From positions 3,233,001 through 3,297,000 of the forward strand of contig NC_092563.1 in the NCBI RefSeq assembly GCF_037975245.1: a stretch of 64,000 nucleotides of DNA, written 5' to 3'. This document shows, in pieces, positions 1 to 11,935 of this stretch (within the stretch, counting starts at the first letter, position 1; each line of letters opens with the position of its first letter). The position numbers and the translations under genes were made by a program. Under the pieces are notes generated by a model, which was given only the letters and a program-made list of their open reading frames with translations, was not told the origin of the DNA and did not search any database. This DNA comes from Apostichopus japonicus (lineage: Eukaryota; Echinodermata; Holothuroidea; Aspidochirotida; Stichopodidae).

Positions 1-985
1 TCAAATATCAAGAATGGTTCAAGGCCTAAATATTTCAAAATATACTGAACACCTTGCTCTATGACCCAGCCATTCTATCTTATTTTTTTTTCTTTTTCCT
101 TTATTCGTTTGAACAAAAGCTTTTACATTCTTTGGAGTTAAATTGGAACCTACCATCTTTTTACCCAAACTTTTGCAATAACGTTGTCAAAATATATGTA
201 TCTGTATGTGAATATATATATCTTTATACTGTACGTATGTAATGTCTGTCCATACAGTGTTTGCAGTAGTTTGTAATTCCCACAAAGAGAACCACACCAA
301 GTGAGTCCAAAGAGTGAAGTCGTTCAAAAGGTCCTTGGGGTGGTGTGTTGTTGTTCCAGCTATCACCCAATCTGATTGATAGATCCACCCTTATAATATA
401 AAATGCGTGAACGAAATTTGCTAAAAAAGCATTGAAATTTGATCCCGTTGTTGTAAGACACCCCTTTGTATCAGTAGATACTGACTGCGTTTATTGCTTC
501 ATTGACTCTCTTACAAAATTTGTCACTTTTCAAGGCTATGACAAAGTATTATGCCAAAAGTTGGGTTTTTTTTTTCTTCCCTTCAAATATTGTATTCCCA
601 GCCACAGTTAGAGAGCTGTAATACTGGCTTGCAATATATCATAGCGGTTGAAAAGTTCCACACTGCAAGATTGATGTAGTTTTTGAAACAATCTTACCTT
701 CTAACCCCCCCCCCCCCCACATCAGGAAGATGTTTGATGATCTGTTATATTAAACTTATGGCTGTGATATTAAATATTAACTCTCCATTAATCTTTTCTT
801 CAGGCAAGTGTACTATTACTTGTCAAGTATCGCCCTCTCTACCTTAAATTTTATCGGATATTCCTGCGCCTCCTCCGTCACTTGATATATTTATATTCCG
901 GTCACTTTATATCGCCAAATAATGCCAAGTGGCAATCGTGGGGTCGTCTGTCTCCGGCAACAAGTGTAGCGTATTGTTGCCACGG
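1..985. other. AT-rich non-coding stretch with a C14 tract
   Basis: No convincing coding exon on either strand. The open frame near the start reads through T-runs and has no domain-like composition. A run of 14 C lies at 705-718. Nothing else is recognisable before the tandem duplication that begins at 986. Confidence 0.6.
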
Positions 986-1509
986 AGATCGAGCTGTTTG
1001 TAATTAGTGGGATGTGTAACATACTGCTGTGTGGAACATACAGTGTGCAAACGTGGGGTAACAGTACACTACGTGAGGGAACTCACTCGGTCATTTTTTT
1101 ATTTTTTATGAGTGGTATCAATTGTACAATCTGAGCAAGTAAAAACAACTGATATAGAAAGTAACTTTATGTAAGAACAAAGAAATATTTGCACGTGATC
1201 AATCTTGAGGTGAACTGTAAGAAAGAGAACAATGGACTTGATGATAGATCGAGCTGTTTGTAATTAGTGGATGTGTAACATACTGCTGTGTGGAACATAC
1301 AGTGTGCAAACGTGGTGTAACAGTACACTACGTGAGGGAACTCACTCATTCATTTTTTTATTTTTTATTTTTTATGAGTGGTATCAATTGTACAATCTGA
1401 GCAAGTAAAAACAACTGATATAGAAAGTAACTTTATGTAAGAACAAAGAAATATTTGCACGGGATCAATCTTGAGGTGAACTGTAAGAAAGAGAACAATG
1501 GACTTGAAG
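986..1509. repeat. Recent tandem duplication, about 260-bp unit, two copies
   Basis: The word AGATCGAGCTGTTTG starts at 986 and again at 1246, and the two following blocks match almost base for base. The few differences are a G-run length, GGGG versus GGTG, an extra ATTTTTT unit in the second copy, and CACGTGATC versus CACGGGATC. The second copy runs into unique sequence after about 1509. High identity suggests a recent duplication, or possibly an assembly or haplotype artefact. No coding role is seen. Confidence 0.9.
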
Positions 1510-1843
1510 TGAAGCTTGAACAGAGTCTTGAATTGAGTCATTCTGTTCCAATAGGCCAATACTGCAGCGGAGCAGTTACTGAAGACACCCCTCTATGGTC
1601 CGAGAACTCGGAGACATTAATTTTCCATGAAGAGATAATGAAGGGAGAAAATATTCACAACTTTCTATTTTGTGTTTATGGGCCGGGAGGTGGAAGGGGG
1701 AGGAAGAGAGGTCAGGCGCAGTGGCGTCACCAGACTTTTCAGTCTGGGGGGCACAGGGGGGGCACCAGCATTTGATGGAGGGCACTTAGGTGGATACGGA
1801 TCAACATCCTGGGGAGGGGTCTAAGGGGAGGGGGTGCCCCTTC

Positions 1844-2511
1844 CAGGCGCGGCGGAACGGGAAAATTATTGGGGGGGGCTAATGTGTAGAGATTATCTAA
1901 GCGGAGCGCCACCATCGGTTGGCGCGGAGCGTACAAGAAAATTTTGGGTTTTTCAAACCCCCAGATGGCCGGAAACGGCACTTCCCGAGTGTTTTATGCT
2001 GCAAATACCTAGCCCTAAAATATGGGTCTCAAGCCTGCAATTTCTCAGATTGCACGTAAAAGTCTGTAAAAACATTGTAATTTGTATATTCGATGGTGTT
2101 TTAAGAGAGTAGCTATTACTCGTAGTGTACTCGCAAAGACGTTTTTGAGTGTAGTAAGGGGATGTTGGAGAACTGGCTGAAATGAAGCAAGTCATTGGCC
2201 TAAGACGAAGTTGTGTTGCGCTTACCGGTACTCACACTCACTGCTTCCACTTTTCACGGGGCGTGAAGACGCGGTTGGGGTGACAATATGGTCTATAGCC
2301 AGGCCGAGGGTCCCCCCAGCATTTACTAAAATTATTACACCTATATAGTATACGTGTGCATCGGACAGATCGACAAGTATGCATTGAAAAATGGGCAGAT
2401 GCACGTTTCGGAGCCTTGGTAAATATTGGGGGGGCTTATCATGCATTTGCCCCATCAACTTTTTCATTGGGGGGCTGAGCCCCCCAAGCCCCCCCGGTTC
2501 CACCGCCACTG
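1844..2511 (-). mobile_element. hAT-like MITE, family A, nested in family B
   Basis: The ends read CAGGCGCGGCGGAAC at the left and, at the right, the complement of CAGTGGCGGTGGAAC. The body aligns in opposite orientation, almost end to end, with the family A copy at 43456-44546. The insertion interrupts a G/C palindrome of the host element: GGGGAGGGGGTGCCCC lies to its left and CCCTCCCCTTTGG resumes to its right. An exact target-site duplication cannot be read because both flanks are C-runs. The shared 31-bp module is at 1901-1931, 57 bp from the left end. Confidence 0.85.
1901..1931 (+). repeat. Shared 31-bp GC-rich subterminal module, copy 1
   Basis: Starts GCGGAGCGCCACC and ends GGTTGGCGCGGAGCG. 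The octamer GCGGAGCG appears at both ends as a direct repeat, and GCGCC(A)CC/GGTTGGCGC forms an imperfect stem. Further copies are at 29148-29178, 34660-34690, 44121-44151, 44460-44490 and 55885-55915. In each case ACTATCT(A/G)A or a close variant lies immediately outside. Confidence 0.9.
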
Positions 2512-3430
2512 CCCCCCCTCCCCTTTGGAAAATTTTCGCATACGGAGGATGGGCTAGATGCCAAATGCTGCCACATTTGATGGTAAATTCGATCTGAAGA
2601 TATCTCTAGAAATTGCTATTTTTGAGGTAATGATTTTAACAAGGCGCAGAATTTTGCAGAGGATATGAACCACATGCTGTCGATATTATGCCTTTAACCC
2701 TATCAATAGAACCTACATATGTTGAATTAATGTGTGCATGACCCCAACTCCTTTCTTGTCCTTCTCGTTTTCGCCCATCATCTATTAAGATGTAACAGGT
2801 TCCAGCATCGTTATTAGCTCCTATCAGGGATCTCACCATGCAATCCAAAGTTTGATCACACATCGAGTATGGCTCAGTATGCAGGTGTGAACATTCGCCA
2901 TTTGTTCCTACAAGCATCTGACCTCAAATGATCTCTGCACCCCCTACACAACAGGGTTAATATATGGGTCCACAAATATAGGCAAGTATGGTGCCTGCGG
3001 ACCCTCACATTTCGTCAGCTCCTAACCTGTCAACCTCAGACCAAGGCAACATATTGCAGTACCCTCCCTTCTCACAGTCGTGTAGCTCGCGAAGCTGACT
3101 TGTATATCCTCTGGTAAGGCGTGAGCACTGACACATTCAATGTAAATATCGACACCTGTTGTGATGGCGCGGGTTACGACTTCGATACCCGACGTTCAAG
3201 GATAAACTTGTTAATTTTTTCGCAGCTCATTTGAAGAAAATACGAATTACTGTGCTTCTTTGTCCTTATGAAAAACCAACTCAGATGATGGGAGTTGAAT
3301 ATAACAAAATATATACATATTTTTTTACCAACCCAAATCTCAGATGGGGGGGCACTCGGGGGGGCACTAGGTTTTCCAGGGGGGCACGTGCCCCCCCTGG
3401 CCCCCCCTTGGCGACGCCACTGGTCAGGCG

Positions 3431-6400
3431 TGATTGAGAGGGGTTGTGGAGGAGATACATGGAAATATTGAGTTTATAATGTGAAATATTTCACCTATAT
3501 ATCTTCATATTTGTAAAGGGACAGGGGAGGGAGGGAAGTAACTGGTGAGTGAGTGGGGGGGGGGATGAATCTAGAATTTTGTTATATAGCGTTGATGTGA
3601 ATGGGGTATGTATGTGTGTTGTCCCAATGTTCTTCATCATTAAAGTGATAGATACTCTCTCTAAGAGTGTTGTATTTGTATGTAAATCATTGGATGATTG
3701 AGGCTGGAATACCTTTACATAAATCACTCCCATCTGCTGGTCTCATTTCTACCTCTCCCTCCCCCCTCCCTCCCCACCCCCTCTCACTTCCCAACTTTAT
3801 TCGAACCATTTGACATCATAAGAAAACAGCGTTCGCTAGTATCTTGCATTTAATAATCACAATCGTTAAAATGGAATGTTTTATAGTTTGGTCCTTGATT
3901 GACCGAACCAGGGCCAACTTTTTTCTTAGATTTGCTTGATGCCCACTAGTGAATATTATAAATCTATGTAATAATCTTCTGATTCTCTTCTTAACTTATC
4001 CTTGAAACCTTATCAGCCTAATACAGAGATGAAACACTTAAAAGCAGAAGTTGTATCGGGTGATTTGTGCTCAGAATAGCATAACTAGTTAGTTGGGAAG
4101 AAACTCTTTACAGTAACTTCATGGAACAGTGCCCTTAATGGACGTTTTTCCTTTTGTGACTCATCCCATGGTTACTTCCTTGGATGAAAGACACAAATGA
4201 TATAATACTAGATGAATAGACATACAGGATCCTACAGAACGTTAAAGCAGCTTTGTGGAATGACTTTTGAATAGCTGTTTGATGCCAGTCAATACTAACA
4301 TTCCAACACAGTTTGGCTCATTCAGCTTGCCTGATCATTATTCACTTCACATATAATGGATTAAAAGGTCCACAATTTTTAAAATAATATTTAAATTTGC
4401 TTTTTCCATATATATTGTCATTAATTCTGATCTGCAAATAGAGCTGCACGAAGAATTGTCAAGAATCCAAATAATAACTTTTGTTTGCATTATAACTCCC
4501 TTGTTAACTTACCTTTAAAGGGTGAAAACAACTTAATTTCCATCTGTTAATTGTAGATCTTGGGTGGATGGTATCTCTATAACATACTTTTCATTTTGTG
4601 AGAATGACCCTTTAAACAGCAGAGGTTCATCAATTAAGGCAAACTTCATATATATGTATATATTCTACTACATACAGACCATTTGGTCAGTTCCACATAT
4701 GCAATGCAAAACTCAATGGGTAAAGATAAGACTTTTCTATGGCCTCCATCAGCAGGTTTATATATGTAGGACAACTTTGTCAACCTTGGACAAATGTTCA
4801 GGGAAGTTGAATGTCACTCCATGGTACTCTGTTGTTAATGTAATGTTAACACATCTAAGAAGTTTTGGTTGAATTATCAGGATTTTATCAAATAATGGTT
4901 GAACATTAAACATTGCATTGCATGAGAGGAGCAAGACTTATCATCAATTTAATCTTTAAAGGAGCATTCAGAGGCTCTTAAAAGTGAATCCCTTGGCATG
5001 AAGAATAGTTGTAGAAACATTACTATAACTCTTCAAATCTGTCTTCTTCTTCTCTTTTTTATCTCGGACTATAACCCCATAAAAACCAAACATCTGCCTA
5101 ACCTTATCCTTAATATATATGGTGAAAGACAAAAAATTAGGAGGGTGCTTTATAGTTTACTTACATGATTAATTAAATGATTAATTAAATTAAATTAATT
5201 AAAAATTAAATTAATTTAATGATTAATTGCAGTCTTAGTTTGAAGAAGGCCTGCCGGTATATTTTGGTGACATTTTCTGACAAACAGGCACACACAAAAA
5301 TGAAAACAGGGGTGCTTTAAGTTTGCTACTATTGTTGTTGAATATGAAATCCAATCTGCTGCTTGAAATCAGCTATCTGGTGAATTTTTTTCTATTGTCA
5401 ACATATATATCTTCCTGTCTGCACATCCAATAGAAATTGATACATGAATATGATTGCCAAATGCATTGAATATTTATTTGTTTTCTTTCAAATATTCAAC
5501 CTAAGTTTCTCAGCTTCCTTCATTGTATGTCGTCTGTGGTACATTGTGCACCTGGCTAATATCTTTACATATAACTGTGTTGTACTGTCAACATGTAGAT
5601 ATAATAGTAACAAGATTTTTTTAGTATTAAGATCAAATGTGATAGGTTTACAACTACCAGTTTTTTTTTTGGTTTTTTGGGTCCATTTTGTGCAAAAGTG
5701 CATTTCGTTGGATGATTTTGAGAGATTCCTGTCTTATATTTGTATTCATGAGATTATTGGACACAACATCAACCTTGAAAATTATTGAAATAATTTTTAC
5801 AACTTTAAGGTAAAATTGATTTCTATCGTGTCCGATTCAGACTTGTTCTCCCCTGTTGCTGTATAGATTTCTCCACTTTTCTTGTTTTGTTTTGTTTTTT
5901 GGGCGGGGGGGATGGGGCACCTTTTTTGGGGTGGGGGGTTAGACAGCAATGAAATGGACTGCCTACAGTACATGTATGCATGTATGGGCACAGCTGACAA
6001 AGTTACAATTTACTTCAAACTATAAGTTCTCATATAGGGGCTGTTTCTCCTGGGATAATTTACCCGGGCATTGGATTTGCTACACAAATCATATACAAAG
6101 ATTTAAAGCAGCTTTTAAGATACTAAATCTTTCCGTAATTTAGGATCTACATGAAATTCATTGACGCGAAGACTGCTACACAAGATGAACACTTAGTCGT
6201 TTCCTGGTAGCCTCTATTGTGCACAGATATCTATGAAGTGTACAAATACTATATAAGAAAGGTTAGTTTCCTGTTTTCAATTAAAAGACAATAAACAGTC
6301 AAGCCTCGATTTAATCCCACGGACTGTTGACTAAGCTCGGTAAATCTGCTATAAAAAAAAAAAATCAGTTTTGTATTTACCGGCCAGTAATATCCCTTCG

Positions 6401-6504
6401 AAGGATCGATGCTTGGTGTTTGACGTCAGCTTTGGAAACTGTAGACACAGAATTTGCCCTTACGATACGGGGAAAAAAAGAAAAAAACAAGTCGAAAGCA
6501 GCAA
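3431..6504. other. Non-coding stretch, no gene recognised
   Basis: AT-rich sequence with short open frames that lack domain-like composition. A low-complexity ATTAATTAAAT block lies at about 5165-5225, and T-runs and G-runs occur around 5880-5940. No exon with flanking splice consensus could be supported. Confidence 0.5.
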
Positions 6505-7505
6505 AAGAAGGAGAGCGTTCATTTCGTTTATTTTATTTGTACTTTTTTCACAACATATGTACAACATATGTATCGAATACAGAGAGTTATGGAATGTGAA
6601 AGGAAGTGTATCAGGAAACCCTTGTGGGCTTATCTAGTGTTACACTCCCTACAGTACATAGAGTACACAAATAACTTACAAAAAAAAAGAATTAAGAAAA
6701 GAACTAAGAAAAAGAGAAGAAAAGAAGAAAAAGAAACCTCAATCTCAGTATAAGTTGAAGTAAAAATCTCTATAACTTGTATTTAAACGAATTTCGGGAA
6801 GGTTGTGACCTGATATTAACCTGCAAAGAATTCCATGTGATGCTTGTACGATGTCGAAGGCTATGTTTTCCTACATTGGTGTGAATGCGATTAGGGCGTA
6901 AACTTTGTATGTATCCTGTGTTATAATTGTGAATGGCATGGTTGTGAACAAAGAAATCGTCGGATCTGTCCATGAATAGCTCTATATATATATATACATT
7001 TATTAAATCAGGGAGCTTGAGGATTGTTAAGATCTTTGAAAAGTTTACTTTGTATGTTCATTGTAATTGGCAAATGAAACGTGTCTAATTGCTCTTTTGG
7101 AAGAACAAAGAGTTCTTTTAAGCATGTGTGATTGGTACCAGACCATACAACAGTATACAGTATATAAAATGTGGTGCGATTAAAGTAAGATACAACGAAC
7201 GCAAAATTCTCTTGGGTAAAACATGCTTAAGTTTTGAGCGAATGCCACGGCCCTTAGAAGTTTTAGTTGCAATAGACTGTATGTGATTGTTCCATGTTAA
7301 AAGGGAGTCAATATAAACACCTAAAACCTTAGTGCAATTATTCACTCTTTGTAGACTCTCATTGTTCATTTTAATATCTAGATTAACTTCATCGGCATTA
7401 CGCTAACTGTTACTGAAAACGATATCTTTAGTTTTCCTGAAAGTTTAGTGAAAGTTTGTTAGCAGTAAACCAATCATGAAACTTAACAAGTTCTAAGTTA
7501 ATCAT
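6505..7505 (-). mobile_element. 5'-truncated, decayed non-LTR retrotransposon (CR1/L2/Jockey-like)
   Basis: Reading the minus strand, frames within 7500-7400 give a tract like DWFTANKLSLN. The frame at 7369-7118 gives KVLGVYIDSLLTWNNHI and then LPKRILRSLYLTLI, the post-palm and thumb pattern of non-LTR reverse transcriptases. The frame at 6973-6770 gives the usual C-terminal pattern around HNYNT and TSITWNSL. Palm motifs are absent, so the copy is 5'-truncated near 7505, and frameshifts separate the pieces. The 3' UTR resembles that of the copy at 36455-38215, and both end near an AAATAAAATGAA-like tail. It is not active. Confidence 0.82.
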
Positions 7506-7847
7506 GGGAAAATGTTCTACAAGAAGCTTTACTATTTTGTAATCCTCTCATTGATTTATCCTCGAGATGTGTTACCATAGAATATTTTTCTAATTTTCAA
7601 TTAAAAAAATCATTAATATTGCTCTCATGATGCAGGCAGGGATATAGCTAGACTTCTTTTTAGGGGGAGGGTGGACAGTGCTTTTCTAAGGGGGATGGAA
7701 GAACCTATTTTCTAAAAAAGAAAAAACATTTAACTGACAATTTTATAGGCAAATACTAAGGGCCTAGTCCCGACACATCCCCCCCCCCCCACCCCATGGT
7801 TGGTTTCTCTCTTTTAGCAAAGTTTTATTTTGATTCCTGTCCCTCAG
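7506..7847. other. Non-coding stretch before the 7848 exon
   Basis: Contains G-rich fragments around 7660-7700 (AGGGGGAGGGTGG) and a C-run at about 7780-7790, like the subterminal tracts of the DNA transposons elsewhere in the window. No intact ends or target duplications were found. The last 40 bases are T- and C-rich and serve as the likely polypyrimidine tract of the following exon. Confidence 0.45.
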
Positions 7848-8030
7848 GATTCCATCCGTATCTGTACCCCTGGAGGAGGGGGCTATGGATCGGCAGTGAA
7901 TGGACCACCCCACTTACAAGACAGCCTTGACATTCCGTCCAAGCGGAGAAGGGTGGATAAAGTGTCCAGTCACCTTTGTGAGGAGAGAGGCAGCGTCCAT
8001 GCATTCCGACTAGCACAGGAGCAAGTCTAA
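7848..8030 (+). CDS. Probable 3'-terminal coding exon, unrecognised protein with basic NLS-like C-terminus
   Basis: A pyrimidine-rich tract ending in CCTGTCCCTCAG meets an open frame in phase 0 that codes 60 residues and stops with TAA at 8028-8030. The peptide begins DSIRICTPGGGGYG and contains PSKRRRVDK, a monopartite NLS-like cluster, then a polar tail ending LAQEQV. Composition is higher in GC than its surroundings. An AATAAA signal lies at 8182-8187, about 150 bases after the stop. An alternative acceptor, CTTTTAG at 7811-7817, would lengthen the exon. No upstream exon was identified, so the host gene is unknown; a nuclear or transcription-related protein is only an inference. Confidence 0.5.
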   Translation, partial: DSIRICTPGGGGYGSAVNGPPHLQDSLDIPSKRRRVDKVSSHLCEERGSVHAFRLAQEQV

Positions 8031-8181
8031 TCTTTTCATTCATATATATTCTTGATTGGTGCACGAATGTATGTCCGGGAATTTGTCTCTTTTTACAATT
8101 CATCGGATTCATTGTCGAGTGAAAATTGAACACCGAGTACAAAAAGATGAGTGAGTTGTCATGGTGATGGAAACTTCCATG

Positions 8182-8187
8182 AATAAA
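8182..8187 (+). promoter_or_regulatory. Candidate AATAAA polyadenylation signal
   Basis: A canonical hexamer about 150 bases beyond the TAA of the 7848-8030 exon, in the same orientation, with T-rich sequence following at about 8240-8260. A chance match is possible in AT-rich DNA. Confidence 0.35.
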
Positions 8188-9289
8188 ATTAAAAGGAAAA
8201 GAGAAAATCATGGTATTGAAACGTTGCAAAAATTTATAACTGAAGTTTTTTGTTTTTTTTTGTAAAAAAATATGGTGTATAAAAAAGTGAATTTATAACG
8301 ATAGAAAGGTGATATAGGCAATATATATCCAAAATAGGTGTCAGATTAGCACGGCATGTTCTGTCATATTTTATATTGAAATTAGCAACCTTTGGGGCCC
8401 TCGTAGTTAGTTCTTATCGTTTCCTATTCTTGCATTGCTAGACATTTTCTTTTGGGCTGCAGAATACATCTACAGCTTGTAAAAATTCAAAATTGTTTGT
8501 AGTTTGTTAACAGAAATATTGGACTATAAAATTTACCACCTTAAAGGTCATCGATTTTAGCATGCTAAATATTACTAAAAGTATTCAAAAGTTTTGTCCA
8601 AGAGGCTCTGTTCCTCCATTTCATTTCCAGACATTGAGAAGGGTTCAATTAGACATTTACATACGTTCCCAATAATGCAAACTGATTTGCGGGCGACAGT
8701 AAAGTTTCTCTTTGAAATCTGAGTATCAGTGACCATTATTAGACTATCTGGCTTATTTTGGTGATGGGGGAATGGTGAGGGGGGGCAATAGTGATGACCA
8801 TATATGTCTCAGGGAATGATAAATTCATAACAATTCATTTTGTGATCTATTTTTGAGTTAACGCATTCTCCAACATGAGGGATGGGTAGTGAGAATATAC
8901 ATAATGGTATAAAACACAGAAATGAGGATAGCTACTAAAGCACATACATTTATGTGTATGTTTTTATCAAAAGTAACATGAAAGTAAGTATCCAAATTGG
9001 CCAATACTTCTACTGGAAACTGACTTCTTCTTAATTAATATAGATGTGTTTATGTTGAGTGATAGCTATCATAAACATGACAGCCTCTTATCTTATATCA
9101 GTACAGATTTGTTTGCTCGAGACAAATAAAGTGTTTGCACACATAAATCAGTGTGACATCTGTGATTCCTTGCCAGTGGTAGAAGGAATCTGTGCGATGG
9201 TGGTGATGCTTTGTGTGTGTATGTGGCACTTGCTTGTTTACACTGTAACTTACAACGTTCCCGGTGGATTAACTTCTTACTTGGTATGT
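8188..9289. other. Non-coding stretch, no gene recognised
   Basis: AT-rich. No recognisable exon, RNA gene or intact repeat. A short G-run is at about 8775-8786. Confidence 0.5.
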
Positions 9290-9478
9290 GGATCCGTCTT
9301 GTTGCATTCAGGAAGCCTATCTGTTTCTGTGAAGTTCAATGATCATTTGGGGTCAACAGAGGTCAAAGTCCAAAAACTTTGTAAAACACAATAACTCAAA
9401 AAGTACATCTCTGTTGAGCTTCATACGTGGTATGCAGATCCAGCTTGGTGAGTACAAGAACCCTATTGAAATTGGTGG

Positions 9479-9491
9479 AGGTCAAAGGTCA
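9479..9491 (+). promoter_or_regulatory. Perfect DR1 motif inside the AGGTCA repeat
   Basis: AGGTCA-A-AGGTCA, the consensus direct repeat with 1-bp spacing bound by RXR, HNF4 and COUP-TF type nuclear receptors. The motif itself is certain; binding is inference only. Confidence 0.45.
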
Positions 9492-9625
9492 TTTGCGGTC
9501 AACATTTAAGTGAAAGTCTGAAAATCTTGTAAACACGATAACTCAAGGAGTACGTCTTTCTTGAACTTCATGCTGAGTATGTACATCCAGCTTGGTGAGT
9601 GCAAGAACCTTATTGAAATTGGTAG

Positions 9626-9638
9626 AGGTCAAAGGTCA
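9626..9638 (+). promoter_or_regulatory. Perfect DR1 motif inside the AGGTCA repeat
   Basis: A second AGGTCA-A-AGGTCA, 147 bp after the first and at the equivalent place in the next tandem unit. It is followed by CATGAGGTCAAC, which adds a third half-site. Confidence 0.45.
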
Positions 9639-9660
9639 CATGAGGTCAACAGGTGTCAAA

Positions 9661-10599
9661 GTCTGAAACCTTTTAAATTATGATCGCTCCAAAATTAAAA
9701 CTACACTAAATCTGTGAATTCTCCATGCTATGACTTCCTATTGGTGAACATAGTTTGGTCTAATTCAGTTCAGTCTTGTTCTGTGATGGGGCTCTATAAG
9801 TCTTCAACAAAACATACAGTCATCCAGGAAATGAAATCTGGTTCTAACAGTTGCTTTAATACTTTCTCTAACCCACTCACAAGGCTCTTATCAGTTTTCA
9901 CCCTCTGAGCTTCAAGGGTTCTACAGGTTATCTCAAATGGTGCAAAGTTTTGCTCAAGGAATCAACCCAGGTTATCTTACATGGTCTCAAACTTGGCCAT
10001 TTTCTCTGTGGTTTTACTAGATAAATTTTGCTTTGGCAGTAGATTGTGGGAATATTTCACAGTGTATAAACAATGTCAAGTAACTCTCATTTATATGATA
10101 ACAATTATTAAAGGGATGGTTGGTAGCAGCTGATTGTGCTGTTCAAAATTGGGAAAAGAAAATGTCCTTTTTTGGGGGGTACATCTATGTGTCTTTATTT
10201 CATATAGGAAGACTGTTCTTTCTGGATATTGAAACATTTTGGAATAAACATTGTATACTGTCAAATCCTTACCAGTGAATTAAATGTTTGATGCCCACAC
10301 CGGAGTGCTAAAAATAAGAGCAGTAAAATCTCTTTTCTGGCTCTCACTTAATTCTGGGACAACTGTCACTCACTTGCTCAACATTAGTCAGATAGTTATG
10401 TGGAATTTCGAGCAAATTGTATGGCAAAGGAATCACAAAGCCAACTGGATTTCCGGTTATTCTTTGCTGGAGGCAAAAGGATTCTTTGACCATGTAGGCC
10501 TTCTGTATATATTCAAGGAATCTATATAACTGGCATAGTGAACTAATAATAATGGGGCCATGTTGTGTTTTGATACCTAGGCACTGGTATTACTACTAT
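9661..10599. other. Non-coding stretch, no gene recognised
   Basis: Short frames here have neither splice context nor recognisable domains. Nothing further is seen. Confidence 0.5.
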
Positions 10600-10603
10600 A
10601 TTC

Positions 10604-10712
10604 AACTAGCAAAGATGGTTTCATAAATTAACCAGGGTCTTCCGCAATAACTAATTACTAGCAAGAATGGTTTCATAAATTGACCAGGGTCTTCTGCAAT
10701 GATTAATTACTT
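10604..10712. repeat. Tandem duplication of 52 bp
   Basis: CTAGCAA(A)GATGGTTTCATAAATT plus ACCAGGGTCTTC(C/T)GCAAT occurs twice, with starts 52 bp apart (AGC at 10608 and at 10660). A few substitutions separate the copies. No known element. Confidence 0.85.
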
Positions 10713-11734
10713 TGGACTGGAGTTAGGTGTTTCCAATTCATCATGCTAATATTAATATTTCATATTCCATTGTTAACGTTCAGATGTCTTGTATGCAGAT
10801 GTAGTATATATAAGCCTATATTGAGTATATTCTATAAAGTTGCATAATGCGTGTATGACTTATAGCTAGCCTAGTCCATCGCAGAATCCTAGTAATTTGT
10901 TGAAACAGAACTATCCTGGTAGATAAACTGTGATGTTTCCATCTAAAGTGAAAGGGCAAACTGAGAGGGGGGGGGGTGGATTTGATTGCCTTCCTGTTGC
11001 AAATAAATCTTATCAGATGATTTAATGAGGTTTAACTCTTTTGGAAATTTATTATAGGATAATAATATAATATAATAGGGGAAGATAAGTAGCTACCTAC
11101 CTTCTCCCCTCCCCCAGCCTAAGCCACCCCCTCAACCAACACCAGAAATTTATGTTGAAAGTGATAGGTAAACCAATCATACATAACATAGTCAAAACTT
11201 CTTCCCCGAAGAAAAGGGTCACCATACTTAATCAAGTGCAAAGTGGTTGGACTTGATACGTAACACATGTCACAAATGGCGATATGGGTCAATATCTGAC
11301 AAGGAAAATCAATCATACAAACAATACAATTCAACAAAGGCACGACCAGTCTGGTTTACAATACCTTGTAACAGTTGATTGTTTATATCACAAAGGTTCG
11401 ACATCTACACGATTTATCAAATTTGTTTCTCTAATCACCTTGACAACATTTTTTGAATATTATACAAAAATTATGCTATTAAATTAAACAATTGTGAATT
11501 GTCAAATGTTTTCAGATTAGGACTAAGTTGTGCACCTGTTGCGTTGTGCCCTAGTTGGCCCTTCGTGTTCGAGCTTAATTCCAACTCACGTGTGTTGTCA
11601 GAGATACGTCATTGGTCAGTTGAAAATTCGATAACGTAAGGTGAAAAGTATTATATTCTGGACAAGCATGGTTTCAGTGTTTCATAGCTTATTTTAATTA
11701 TGATGTTGTTACTGCAGAATTGGTTTAAAATGGT

Positions 11735-11935
11735 ACGCAGTTGCATGTTAGTTGAGTGCAAGAACCCTGTTGTGCTTTGTGAGGGTCAAAAGTTATTTGA
11801 AGTCACAAGAAGGCATAGTGTGAAAACCTGGTACAAACATGGTAACTCCAAAGCAAAGCTCAAAATGAATTTTGTTTGTGGATTCAGAGCCATGTTGTTT
11901 CTAGAGAGGTCAAAGGTCATATGAGTATACCAGCT
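11735..11935 (+). repeat. Dispersed copy of the AGGTCA-rich repeat
   Basis: GTTGAGTGCAAGAACCCTGTTG, then GAGGGTCAAAAG, a line resembling the AAAACCTGGTACAAAC segment, and finally a perfect DR1 AGGTCAAAGGTCA at 11907-11919. It shares order and words with the tandem block at 9290-9660. A fragment with AGAGGTCAAAATCCAAAAACC follows at about 12047-12070. Confidence 0.7.

Larger units (their letters stand above)
1719..3422 (+). mobile_element. hAT-like non-autonomous DNA transposon, family B, with nested family A
   Basis: The terminal inverted repeats are CAGTGGCGTCACCAGA at the left and, at the right, a sequence whose reverse complement begins CAGTGGCGTCGCCAAG. Exact 8-bp direct repeats GTCAGGCG flank it at 1711-1718 and 3423-3430, the target-site duplication size typical of the hAT superfamily. 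It is 1704 bp, of which 1844-2511 is a second element inserted later. There is no transposase ORF, so it is non-autonomous. The right subterminal region carries a G/C palindrome around CACGTG (3385-3390). The frame at 2636-2917 (-) inside it is unrecognised and has no known domain. Confidence 0.92.
9290..9660 (+). repeat. AGGTCA-rich repeat, tandem copies of about 148 bp
   Basis: About two and a half tandem units. CCAGCTTGGTGAGTACAAG at about 9440 recurs at about 9589, each followed by TTGAAATTGGT(G/A)GAGGTC, a GGTCAAC word and a line resembling CTTGTAAACACGATAACTC. Diverged relatives occur at 11735-11935 and 23445-23555 (+) and at 26995-27190 and 61640-61795 (-). Two units carry the perfect DR1 sequence AGGTCAAAGGTCA. 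The open frame that starts at 9059 and runs into this block is not domain-like. Confidence 0.8.

Noticed and set aside
2636-2917. Minus-strand 93-residue frame within family B
   Set aside because: No recognised domain, transposase motif or splice support; kept only as a remark in the element entry.
7825-8229. Minus-strand open frame of 134 residues
   Set aside because: Antisense to the better supported plus-strand exon 7848-8030, which has an acceptor, stop and polyA signal; no domain in the minus frame.
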